A stretch of DNA of 64,000 nt, from assembly GCA_965230225.1 (NCBI GenBank), contig CBDDKM010000010.1:930001-994000 (forward strand), written 5' to 3'. The notes beneath the pieces are model-generated. The model saw only the letters and a program-made list of their open reading frames with translations. It was not told the origin of the DNA and searched no databases. The stretch is from CALSMU01 sp965230225. GTDB lineage: Bacteria; Bacteroidota; Bacteroidia; Flavobacteriales_D; Parvicellaceae. Position 1 is the stretch's first letter. Each line of letters opens with the position of its first letter. Shown here piece by piece: positions 1 to 8,263 of the stretch. The translations under genes were made by a program, and so were the position numbers.

Positions 1-152
1 ACGCTACAAAAGGACTTGGAACTCAGGAAGTACGAATTGCTTATGTTCTAAACAAAGAGGCTCTTAAAAATGCAGTAGTTTGTTTAGAGGAAGCTCTAAA
101 AACTTACCCGGGAAGAACAGCTAACGCTGCTTCTGAAAGCATGACAGCTTAA
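1..152 (+). CDS. PLP-dependent aminotransferase, C-terminal fragment
   Basis: The frame that ends with TAA at 150-152 is open from the left edge and encodes the last 49 residues of a protein whose start lies outside the window. The fragment carries GLGTQEVRIAYVLNKE followed by an alpha-helical tail ending in YPGRT, which is the usual C-terminus of class I/II aspartate-type aminotransferases in Bacteroidota; the Arg of the EVRIAY segment lies where these enzymes bind the substrate alpha-carboxylate. Which amino acid it uses cannot be told from this fragment. A strong terminator follows 24 bases after the stop, so this gene ends its transcript. Confidence 0.75.
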   Translation, partial: ATKGLGTQEVRIAYVLNKEALKNAVVCLEEALKTYPGRTANAASESMTA

Positions 153-175
153 TTGCTTTATTATTATATCGAATT

Positions 176-206
176 AAAGGCTGGTGTTCTCACCGGCCTT
201 TTTTAT
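176..206 (+). terminator. Rho-independent terminator after the aminotransferase gene
   Basis: An inverted repeat (AAGGCTGGTG, loop TTCT, CACCGGCCTT with one G-T pair) is followed by a run of T. It sits between the aminotransferase stop and the next start codon on the same strand, so it should separate the two transcripts. Confidence 0.85.
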
Positions 207-215
207 TTTTACTCC

Positions 216-425
216 ATGTATTTTGTATTCGTATTCCATTGTAAAAAGCTTAAACAAACGTTTATTGGATTCAGTCAGGATGTAAACGAAAGCTTAAAGA
301 ACCAGAACGAGAAATACGGTTCAAAAAACCTGAAATGGCTGCTCACTCACCAGGAAAAGTACAAGTCTAAAAAGGATGCTTTAATCAGGGTAAAGATGCT
401 CAAAAAGCAGTATAAGATTAGATAG
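216..425 (+). CDS. Small GIY-YIG-fold protein with lost catalytic residues
   Basis: A 69-residue protein. The ATG at 216 is chosen because the N-terminus MYFVFVFHCKK lines up with the first strand of one-domain GIY-YIG proteins; the frame is open upstream but only through the terminator. The pattern resembles the family (GIY at FVF, YIG at FIG, then a helix, KW-LL, and the DALIRVKMLKKQ helix). However, the residues expected for catalysis look replaced: both Tyr by Phe, the helix Arg by Ser (NESL), the His by Gln (NQN), and the metal-binding Glu of the ALxRE motif by Val. I infer the fold is kept but nuclease activity is lost. It ends 9 bases from the convergent neighbour. Confidence 0.6.
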   Translation: MYFVFVFHCKKLKQTFIGFSQDVNESLKNQNEKYGSKNLKWLLTHQEKYKSKKDALIRVKMLKKQYKIR

Positions 426-434
426 ATTTTCCTG

Positions 435-1724
435 CTAAAAATCAAAAGAAATATAAGGCACTCCTGACTTCAGGTTATCATTAATTACACGAGAGTTATA
501 CCCAAGTGGAATAGTAGATGCCGAAGACCCTCCGGAATATTGAAACCCTATCGTAGCTGAACCACCAGCCGACTCGTTATCTGATCCCCACTGATAATCC
601 GAACTATTCCACCCATTGTTTCCAATATAAGAGACTGACATTACGTTGGACGTTTCGTACAACGAAATAACCACATACATGTCTGTACCACCCCCGCCTG
701 CAGCGGTATTTCCTTTCCAATAAATGGTACAAACTCTTCCCGGTGAAGTACCTGAAATTACGTAATCAATGTTTTGTGCACTATCGTCGTCCCAATGGAA
801 AAAGAGCATTGGATCGTTCGAAATGGAAGCCGGCAATGAGGTATTAGTATAAGTGGTACTTGTACTACTTCCAAACCCTAACACTCCATTACTATTTATC
901 CAACCACTTGTGTAATCTGTACCATCAATAGTAAAATTAAATCCCCACGAAAAAGTGTGCGACACATCATCTCCATGGGTACTTCTCAAGTTGGTTTTAG
1001 TCATATCATCATTACTTGGGTGTAAATTGGTAGATACCACACCACCGGAACTGCTTGATCCGCCAGACCCCCTACTTAATTTACCATTGGCATCCACCTC
1101 AACCGTAGCCGTTCCCGACCCTGCCAGGTCAGCAATGGTTACTTCACCATCGTACAATTTCATGGTTTCTGTTAAACTCCCTCCGGACTTTACCCAAAAG
1201 GTTAAATCAGATTCCGAACCTCCTGTATATAACTTAGATCGGATACGCCCCTCATTGGCCAGTGAACTATAAAAATTGATATCAATGGTTTGATTGGCCC
1301 ACCATTTATCGTGAACCAGACGTATGGCCTCTAAGCCCATGGAAGCTCCAGCATCATCCGAAATGTGCAATTGTGCAGATGGACTTGATGTTCCTAACCC
1401 AATTTTACCATCACTTTGCAAGGTAAATTTTGCGGAAGAACTAACATCTCCGCCTGTTCCAATTTTAAACTTATCAGAGTCGCTATCGTCTACCCCAAGG
1501 GTAAAGGCACTTGTTCCCTCCAATTGAAAATTTAAAATGGCATCTCCATTACTGGTATTTGGATTATTAATCCTAATTCCATCAGAAGATGAACCGGAAG
1601 AAGTTTTTACATCCAGCATCATTCCCGGACTTGACCCATCGGTATTGATACCTACATTTTGTGCGTATGAAGATAGAGCAAACAGAGCACTCCCTATCAT
1701 CAAACTTAATTTAACGGTGTTCAT
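435..1724 (-). CDS. Secreted surface protein with tail-fibre-like N-terminal half
   Basis: 429 residues with a signal peptide ending SSYAQ. Residues about 22-225 resemble tail-fibre or adhesin stalks of Bacteroidota (VGINT near the start, then GLGTSSPSAQLHIS and DANGKLSRG), which are often trimeric beta-structures. A Gly/Ser linker leads to a second domain of about 200 residues with GWINSNGVLGFGS, FFHWDDDS and YVVISLYETS, a beta-sandwich pattern like domains of extracellular proteins. I see no type IX sorting domain, so export beyond the periplasm is uncertain. The start is ATG at 1724. It lies downstream of the large adhesin gene on the same strand with a 139-base gap. Function unknown; adhesion is inference. 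Confidence 0.6.
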   Translation of the reverse strand: MNTVKLSLMIGSALFALSSYAQNVGINTDGSSPGMMLDVKTSSGSSSDGIRINNPNTSNGDAILNFQLEGTSAFTLGVDDSDSDKFKIGTGGDVSSSAKFTLQSDGKIGLGTSSPSAQLHISDDAGASMGLEAIRLVHDKWWANQTIDINFYSSLANEGRIRSKLYTGGSESDLTFWVKSGGSLTETMKLYDGEVTIADLAGSGTATVEVDANGKLSRGSGGSSSSGGVVSTNLHPSNDDMTKTNLRSTHGDDVSHTFSWGFNFTIDGTDYTSGWINSNGVLGFGSSTSTTYTNTSLPASISNDPMLFFHWDDDSAQNIDYVISGTSPGRVCTIYWKGNTAAGGGGTDMYVVISLYETSNVMSVSYIGNNGWNSSDYQWGSDNESAGGSATIGFQYSGGSSASTIPLGYNSRVINDNLKSGVPYISFDF

Positions 1725-1863
1725 ATTGTGGTGTTTTTCAAATTAACACCCCCCAAACTAATATCTAATGCGACTCAACAACCCAAAGGACTGTTGTGAT
1801 CCCTAGTCACGAAAAGATAAGTGAACTTACCTTTAAAATAGTATTTATACCAGCTAAAGTTTC

Positions 1864-4800
1864 CTAACGTATTAAATTGATGTGACCACGATATTCGGTA
1901 GTAACCACTCCTGTGGCATCTGTTACTCGTATTAACCAAATATATGCATCCTGTTGACAGTCTATTCCCTGATAGGTCCCATTCCAGGAGTCGTTATGGT
2001 TTTCGGTATTGTAGATCAACTCTCCCCAACGATTAAAGATAAGCATCTCAAACTTAGATGGCATTCTACCAGCCAACACCGCTTTAAACACGTCGTTATC
2101 TCCATCATTATTAGGAGTAAATGAGTTAGGTACATACAAGTAAGGCACATCATTTACAGGAAGTAATACAGAGGCCGTATCAGTACACCCTAGTGGCGAT
2201 GTTACAATCAGTTGCACCACATAAGAACCGGTATCCGAATACACATAGGTAGGGTTCATTTCGGTTGAAGAACCGCCCTCTCCAAAACTCCAGTCATAAG
2301 ATACTCCGTTAATGGAAGTATTGGTAAATTCAACTTCTGGATCGAACAAAGTGATATCCTCAGGATAATAAGTAAAGCTTGCCACCGGCTGCTCTTCCAC
2401 AACAACTACCACATTATCTGTTGATGAACAATTGTTAGCATCAACCACAGTAACAGAATACACGTTGGTTGCAGTTGGAGCAAATGCTACACCATCCTGA
2501 ACATTATTATCCCATATATAAACTACTCCGTTCCCTGTTGCTGCAAGAGTTACTGAATCACCAGGACAAATAGCCAAATCTGGCCCGGCATCTACCGTTG
2601 GAATTGGTGTAAACGTTACATCAATCGTATCGCTCGAAGTACACCCATTAATGTCTGTTACATTCACCCAATAAGTTCCTGTCATTACCACAAATAAGTT
2701 CTGCTGACTGGAATTATCACTCCATTGGTAAGTACTACCTCCATTCTGAGCATCCAACGTTAACAATCCTCCATCACAAAGCGAAGTATCGTTTCCTAAA
2801 TCAACAATCGGCAATGGGTTTTCTATCAAGTTTACAGGAGCAGAAGTCCCTGAACATCCATTTACATCCGTTACAGCAACGGTAATAGGATTATCTAACA
2901 CAGTCATATTTACTGCCGTTTGAGTCACCTCCCCATTGGACCAATTGTAAATATTATATCCAGGCCCGGCATCCAGTATTGGGGTTTCTCCAACACAATA
3001 ACTCAAGTCTCCGGTAATTACCGGTGTAGGATTAGGATTAACATTTACCACTACCTGATCTGTATTGGTACACCCTTCTAAAGATGTTCCTGTAACCGTA
3101 TAAGTAGCTGTATTTACTGCAGAGAACAGCACTCCATCGGTAACACCATTATCCCAGGTATAAGTATTAGCTCCTGACCCCGATAATGAAACCATTACCC
3201 CCTGACAAACTGTTTGATCCGGTCCAGCATCTACCGTTGGAATAACTCCTACAGAAATATCAACTGTATCAGTTCCCAAGCACCCTATATTATCAGTAAC
3301 GTCAACATAATAAGTTCCAGTTGTGGTTACAGTCAACGTTTGATTGGTAGAAGCATCGTTCCACAGGTAATTCAAACCCGGGTTTTGAGCATCCAACGTA
3401 ACTCCGTTCCCGGAGCATATTAACGAATCAGGCCCCAAGTCCACGATTGGCATCGGATTAACTGTTACATCAATCGTATCTGAATAAACACATATCGGAG
3501 TAAAAGAAATATCATCCAAAGCAAAATCATTACCTCCACTTGCTGTACTTAAATTAACAATACAAATAGTAGCAGTTGTACTTGCTCCTGAGTTCCACAT
3601 TTCAAAGAAGTTTTCCCATGTACAAGTGGCCCCCGCATTAATTGGTGCAAATGGATTCCCTAATTGCACTCCATTAATAGAAAAAGCCAAACTGGCTGAA
3701 TTTACCGGATTCAAATTCATTGCCCAGGCTGAAAATTCAAAATCCGTATTTGGAGTAACATTAAATGTTTGACACCAAACACTCTGATTAGCTGTAGAGG
3801 CTCCATTAACCACCATCATATTCCCTGTTCCCGTAGTATGATCCGGGCAGTTAGAAAAATTGCTATGTGCCAGATTTGGAGAAGTTGTAACTGCATAGGT
3901 ACCCGGATTTGAAATTAACCCCCAGGCTCCACCAGTCCCCACAGTGTAGGCTGTACTAAAGGCAGTGTTTCCTAATTCAAAATCTCCATTGGACACCAAA
4001 TCTCCTCCATAATTGATGGCATCTACATAGTAAGTTCCTGTTGTAGTTACCGTAAGCGTTTGATTAGTAGAATTATCACTCCATACATAGTTTCCAAAAC
4101 CAGGACCTGCATCTAGCGTTACAGATTGCCCCTGACAAATCGTAGTATCATTACCCAGGTCCACTGTTCCGGTTCCAAGGGTCACCGTGAAAGATTCCTC
4201 ATCGTCACAGCCGATTACACCATCGTACACATAGAAAGTTCCTCCGGTAGAAATAACATCTCCAGGTTGGTAGGTATTTCCTGTTCCTCCAGGTGCATCG
4301 TAAAACTGTTCGCTACCGGTTAAGTTGGTTCCCAAAATAGACGGAAATACAAATTGACCACAAGTCACCAAATCGGCAATTGGCGTAATGTCTGGAGCAG
4401 CGGACAGGTTAACATCCATAGTCACCACTGAATCTGGACAATTTGGACCGTTGTCAATGGTATAAGTATACGTTCCTGCTGTCATGGTTAGTGGATCATA
4501 AGTACCTAGATACCCACCTGTTAAGTTCGAAGGCCCTGTCCATGTACCTGATGTACCTACCAATGACGAGATAGAGTCGTGAAGGTTAATGGCAGCTCCG
4601 CCACCACATCCCTGGATCATTCCATCATCGTAAGGAGGGATTTCGCAAACACTCAGCTCAATCAAATCCATCGATAAATCATTACTTCCCGGCATCCAAT
4701 TAGAGATTACCTGAAAGCTCATGGTTGTGGTAGTTGGTACAGCTTGCCCAATGACCCAGTTTTGCCACGATCCACTATTCACAATACCGGTTTGTGTGGC

Positions 4801-6105
4801 CAAAACAGTTCCGTTTCCATCCACTAAATTCAAAGTAACGTCACTTTGACCTCCCCATGTCTCTCTTAGCCAAACCGAAAGTTCATAAGTATTTCCTGGA
4901 CAAACGGTGTAAAAACGTTCGTAACAAAGAGTTCCAGGAGCCAAATTATTCACAAAATTCATATACAACGACTGAGAGCCCGAATAAACGGCATGAGATT
5001 GAGGTGCAGGGTGATATATAGTCCCCAGAATCACATCCGGGCTATTGGTCCCGTATTCAAAATCTTCGGTATCTACCAACACCATGTTGGTACAACAGTT
5101 CTGATGTGTAACGGTTACATACTCTCTAAATGTGATACAATCGTCCAAAGTAACATCCACAAAATACGTTCCTGGCTGATTGGTGGAAATAGTAGCTGTT
5201 GTTGCTCCTGTATTCCACACATAGGTAGCTCCTGTTAACGTTTGTCCAAGTGTTACACTTTGACCATTACATACGGTAGTATCATTCAACTCATAGTTAA
5301 TGGATGACACTAAAACATTGTCCAAATATCCTGTCCCACCAGCTTCTTGCTCGTAGAACATTCCGTTTAAATTTAATGGATTGGTTTGGTCAGTAGCTGC
5401 AGTATTGAAACCAGGATTGATTCCCTGCATGTTCCCCATAGGAGTCCAGTTACCACTATTCCCCAATTCACGATAGCACACATTAATGCTTCCCTGACCT
5501 CCGTTAGCACCAAAATCGATGAACATTCGGTACCTGGTCCACTCGGCAGGACGAGTATCTGTTGCCGCTACATTACCTGATGCATCATGCAACCTCACAT
5601 TTCCTTGCGAAGTGCTTATTCCAATACTCTTTTCATTTGCATCGAAGTTGTTACAATCTACAGAAAAGTCATTATCTCCGTTATTGTCAAATGCCAATTG
5701 AAATCCTTTTCCCCACCAATTTCCATCCAGATCAAATTCGACCACCATGTACTCAGCTCCTACTAAAGATGGTGTAGACCAACCGGTGTTATTTACTCTA
5801 CTGATAATACTGTGCTGACCTCCGAATGCCCAGTTGGTATTCTGCAAAGCTTGAGACCCAATATACAAACCACTGGTAGTGGTATTGGTTACATCAGGAT
5901 CAAGCGCTGTTCCCGGTGCAGGTGGGCATACCCCTCCATTATTAACCTGACTATGGCTACTTTTTACCTCCCAGTTATCTTGTCCATGAATGGGCGCAAC
6001 AGCCAGCCCTTGAAAGTCGTAAACTGCAGTGGTTACTTGAGAATATGAATTCCCAACAGTGGTCAGTATGGTTAGCAAAAGAACTAAATAGTTTCTCTTT
6101 TTCAT
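1864..6105 (-). CDS. Giant multidomain adhesin with type B T9SS sorting domain
   Basis: 1413 residues. A signal peptide (MKKRNYLVLLLT...SYSQ) is followed by a lectin/LamG-like domain (about 25-265), a first Ig-like unit, a jelly-roll domain (about 335-485), and then a string of Ig-like repeats with the signature DLGNDTTICQGQSVTLDAG and TGTYYVDV. One repeat is interrupted by a second jelly-roll of about 170 residues beginning NGDFELG. A PKD domain (ASFTYYPEDITL...YDWSFGEGG) precedes the C-terminal domain VPNSFTPNNDGDNDVF...FNRWGELIY, the 'gliding motility-associated' type B signal for type IX secretion. The protein should therefore be exported to the cell surface or medium, as SprB-like adhesins are. 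The ligand is unknown. Confidence 0.88.
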   Translation of the reverse strand: MKKRNYLVLLLTILTTVGNSYSQVTTAVYDFQGLAVAPIHGQDNWEVKSSHSQVNNGGVCPPAPGTALDPDVTNTTTSGLYIGSQALQNTNWAFGGQHSIISRVNNTGWSTPSLVGAEYMVVEFDLDGNWWGKGFQLAFDNNGDNDFSVDCNNFDANEKSIGISTSQGNVRLHDASGNVAATDTRPAEWTRYRMFIDFGANGGQGSINVCYRELGNSGNWTPMGNMQGINPGFNTAATDQTNPLNLNGMFYEQEAGGTGYLDNVLVSSINYELNDTTVCNGQSVTLGQTLTGATYVWNTGATTATISTNQPGTYFVDVTLDDCITFREYVTVTHQNCCTNMVLVDTEDFEYGTNSPDVILGTIYHPAPQSHAVYSGSQSLYMNFVNNLAPGTLCYERFYTVCPGNTYELSVWLRETWGGQSDVTLNLVDGNGTVLATQTGIVNSGSWQNWVIGQAVPTTTTMSFQVISNWMPGSNDLSMDLIELSVCEIPPYDDGMIQGCGGGAAINLHDSISSLVGTSGTWTGPSNLTGGYLGTYDPLTMTAGTYTYTIDNGPNCPDSVVTMDVNLSAAPDITPIADLVTCGQFVFPSILGTNLTGSEQFYDAPGGTGNTYQPGDVISTGGTFYVYDGVIGCDDEESFTVTLGTGTVDLGNDTTICQGQSVTLDAGPGFGNYVWSDNSTNQTLTVTTTGTYYVDAINYGGDLVSNGDFELGNTAFSTAYTVGTGGAWGLISNPGTYAVTTSPNLAHSNFSNCPDHTTGTGNMMVVNGASTANQSVWCQTFNVTPNTDFEFSAWAMNLNPVNSASLAFSINGVQLGNPFAPINAGATCTWENFFEMWNSGASTTATICIVNLSTASGGNDFALDDISFTPICVYSDTIDVTVNPMPIVDLGPDSLICSGNGVTLDAQNPGLNYLWNDASTNQTLTVTTTGTYYVDVTDNIGCLGTDTVDISVGVIPTVDAGPDQTVCQGVMVSLSGSGANTYTWDNGVTDGVLFSAVNTATYTVTGTSLEGCTNTDQVVVNVNPNPTPVITGDLSYCVGETPILDAGPGYNIYNWSNGEVTQTAVNMTVLDNPITVAVTDVNGCSGTSAPVNLIENPLPIVDLGNDTSLCDGGLLTLDAQNGGSTYQWSDNSSQQNLFVVMTGTYWVNVTDINGCTSSDTIDVTFTPIPTVDAGPDLAICPGDSVTLAATGNGVVYIWDNNVQDGVAFAPTATNVYSVTVVDANNCSSTDNVVVVVEEQPVASFTYYPEDITLFDPEVEFTNTSINGVSYDWSFGEGGSSTEMNPTYVYSDTGSYVVQLIVTSPLGCTDTASVLLPVNDVPYLYVPNSFTPNNDGDNDVFKAVLAGRMPSKFEMLIFNRWGELIYNTENHNDSWNGTYQGIDCQQDAYIWLIRVTDATGVVTTEYRGHINLIR

Positions 6106-6211
6106 TTTTGTGTAAGCATTTGTAGTAGTGGCGGCTCACATTATACTCTAAACGGTTTTAGATTAGGCAGGTTGCCAATATTTTTCATATTTACAATTAA
6201 TTCTTTTTTTG

Positions 6212-8173
6212 TTAAGATATTATCTCAAACGAATACTGGTACTTTTCTAGCTCAGAACCCAGAGTTAACAACTGGTTTTCAGAACACTTACCCCTTATAC
6301 AAACCTCAACAACCAGACCTTTCAACTTATTTTTAACAATCTTAACCTCACCTGTTATATTATTAGCTCCCAGCACTTTGTAATATTCTTTCTCTATTTC
6401 CAACTTTGCCAACTCCGGCTTATAGACTTTTTCAATGGTGGTCATGGGTATTTTATCCACGATGACAATCTCTTTAGGAACAGCTGCTCGCTCTGAAATA
6501 GATGTCTCTGCATACCGCATCAATTCATCTACGGTTAATTCCTTTTTGCGTTCCGGTTGCACATACAATACAGGCACCTCTCCTACTCTGGCATCAGGTC
6601 TTCCAACTGCCGCAGCAATCTCTACTCCTTCGTAGTTGTAAAATGGTTCTTCTATTTGTCTTGGATCTATGTTATGCCCTCCTCTGATGATCAACTCTTT
6701 TTCTCTACCGGTAAGCCACAAATAGCCTGATTCATCCATTCTACCCTGATCTCCGGTATTGTACCACCTCTCACCATCTTCTAATCCAACCCAAATGTTT
6801 TCATTGTGCTCTTCTTCCAAATACCCCTCAAACAGATGATCTCCCCTAAAGCAAACTGTACCAATTTCATTTGGTGCACACTCTCTGATTACTTTGCTTC
6901 CGGATAGCTCCAACACTTTTATTTTCGAATATGGTATTGGATGTCCCACCGAACCTATTCTTCTTTCCCCATAGGGAGGATTTACTGACACTATACAAGC
7001 ACCCTCAGTACATCCATACCCTTCCAACATTTTCACTCCTGTTTTCTTTTCAAAAGCTTCGAATACACCAATAGGCATTGGTGCAGCACCGCTTATGGCA
7101 AATCGAATACTCTCGGATTGTTCTTCACTAAATGATAAGCTATTGAGCTGTTTATATATGGCAGGAACTGCTGCCAGAAAATTGACTTTATAATGCTTAA
7201 CAATGTTCCAAAAATTCTCCATTACACCTTCGCCTCTATACCCCTTAGGACTCACCAGCACCAAATGACCATTCCCACTCCACACCAAACTAAAAGTGAT
7301 CATTGCTCCAAACACATGAAACAATGGTAAACCACCAAACATGGTCAATCCTTCTTCCGAAGTATCCAGATTATTTCCGGTAGACCAGGCATTGAACGTT
7401 ATGTTTCTTTGGGTTTGTTTCGCAATTTTGGGCCTACCGGTTGTTCCTCCTGTATGAAAATAGGTACATACCCGGTACAGATCATTAGAAACTTCAAAAC
7501 TTAATTGGGCAGCATCTTCTCTTTTATAAGACAAAGAAAAATCCACAACCGGTTGACTAGTTATGTTTCGAATCTTTCTATTCTTGACGGACACCACCCA
7601 ACCTACAACAGTTTTTTTCCACCCCAACAGGTATGGCGACATGTTAATGCTAAACACTTTTTTCAGAGTGGGTACCTCTCCTCTAACAGCATCTACTTTT
7701 TCCCATACATCTGTTTTAACAAAAGGTCCAATGGTAATCAGAATTTTTGCCTTTGAAGCCAGAAGTAATTCTTTGATTTGTTTTGGTTCCAGCAATGGAT
7801 TTATGGGAAATACAATCCCAACTGTTTGAGCGGCAATAATACTAAAACATGTTTCAGGAATATTGGGCAATACCATGGCCACCACATCGTTCTCTCCAAC
7901 ACCTTCTTTTTTCAAAAGATTAGCTATCTGATTGATGTGCCCAAGCACCTCTCTAAATGAAAAGGTAAAAGGAGAACGATAATCCTCTCCAAGCATAAAA
8001 AAAGACAATGCCGTTTCATCGGGATTATCATCAACACTGTTTAATACAGCCTGATAAGTAGAAGAAGGAACCTCTCTATCCTTCAGAGGAATTTCCTCCA
8101 CCGAACTGATATCTTCCAAACAACTTACCCCTTTAAATTGATATCGATTTTTACGCATTTGATTGTCTTGCAA
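6212..8173 (-). CDS. AMP-forming acyl-CoA synthetase (fatty-acid CoA ligase)
   Basis: About 650 residues of the ANL superfamily: activates a carboxylic acid with ATP and then forms the CoA thioester in the cytoplasm. Visible motifs are the P-loop HTGGTTGRPK, the A5 motif GYGCTEG, YNTGDQGRMDESG, the hinge LTGREKELIIRGG and the C-terminal Lys in PMTTIEKVYK. The length and the location next to an acyl-CoA dehydrogenase and fadIJ suggest a medium- or long-chain fatty acid substrate, which is inference. Two starts are possible: ATG 8173, or ATG 8158 (MRKNRY). A TAnnTTTG promoter element ends only two bases before 8173, which favours 8158. Transcription is divergent from the dehydrogenase across a shared operator. 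Confidence 0.85.
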   Translation of the reverse strand: MQDNQMRKNRYQFKGVSCLEDISSVEEIPLKDREVPSSTYQAVLNSVDDNPDETALSFFMLGEDYRSPFTFSFREVLGHINQIANLLKKEGVGENDVVAMVLPNIPETCFSIIAAQTVGIVFPINPLLEPKQIKELLLASKAKILITIGPFVKTDVWEKVDAVRGEVPTLKKVFSINMSPYLLGWKKTVVGWVVSVKNRKIRNITSQPVVDFSLSYKREDAAQLSFEVSNDLYRVCTYFHTGGTTGRPKIAKQTQRNITFNAWSTGNNLDTSEEGLTMFGGLPLFHVFGAMITFSLVWSGNGHLVLVSPKGYRGEGVMENFWNIVKHYKVNFLAAVPAIYKQLNSLSFSEEQSESIRFAISGAAPMPIGVFEAFEKKTGVKMLEGYGCTEGACIVSVNPPYGERRIGSVGHPIPYSKIKVLELSGSKVIRECAPNEIGTVCFRGDHLFEGYLEEEHNENIWVGLEDGERWYNTGDQGRMDESGYLWLTGREKELIIRGGHNIDPRQIEEPFYNYEGVEIAAAVGRPDARVGEVPVLYVQPERKKELTVDELMRYAETSISERAAVPKEIVIVDKIPMTTIEKVYKPELAKLEIEKEYYKVLGANNITGEVKIVKNKLKGLVVEVCIRGKCSENQLLTLGSELEKYQYSFEIIS

Positions 8174-8175
8174 AT

Positions 8176-8183
8176 CAAAAATA
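8176..8183 (-). promoter_or_regulatory. -7 element of the acyl-CoA synthetase promoter
   Basis: The minus strand reads TATTTTTG, an exact match to the Bacteroidota -7 consensus TAnnTTTG. It lies 11 bases downstream of the CAATGC palindrome, which would put the operator over the promoter spacer. Confidence 0.6.
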
Positions 8184-8194
8184 CATTTTTATTA

Positions 8195-8208
8195 CAATGC
8201 ACGCATTG
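8195..8208. promoter_or_regulatory. Palindromic operator candidate CAATGC-AC-GCATTG
   Basis: A perfect 6-2-6 inverted repeat, CAATGCACGCATTG, between the divergent acyl-CoA synthetase and acyl-CoA dehydrogenase genes. A near-identical copy (CAATGCATGCATTC) lies in front of fadI and a half-site in front of marR. Size and symmetry fit a dimeric MarR-family repressor, and a marR gene lies between the controlled genes. Binding itself is inference. Confidence 0.6.
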
Positions 8209-8225
8209 ATTTATCGATCTTTTTA

Positions 8226-8233
8226 TACTTTTG
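8226..8233 (+). promoter_or_regulatory. -7 element of the acyl-CoA dehydrogenase promoter
   Basis: TACTTTTG matches TAnnTTTG and lies 30 bases before the ATG at 8264. The operator candidate ends 17 bases upstream, about where the -33 element is expected (its last bases are TTG), so a bound repressor would block polymerase. Confidence 0.65.
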
Positions 8234-8263
8234 CTTTAAATAAAGTTTTAAAACCTAAGAGTT

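Noticed and set aside
1725..1863. Terminator or small gene between the two secreted proteins
   Set aside because: Only a weak stem (ACAAC/GTTGT) and no T run; nothing convincing in these 139 bases.
1864..6105. Repetitive DNA that could be taken for a repeat array
   Set aside because: The repeats are divergent Ig-like protein modules, not near-identical DNA units; no CRISPR-like spacing.
6106..6211. Possible promoter for the giant adhesin
   Set aside because: No TAnnTTTG element with correct orientation was found in the 106-base gap.
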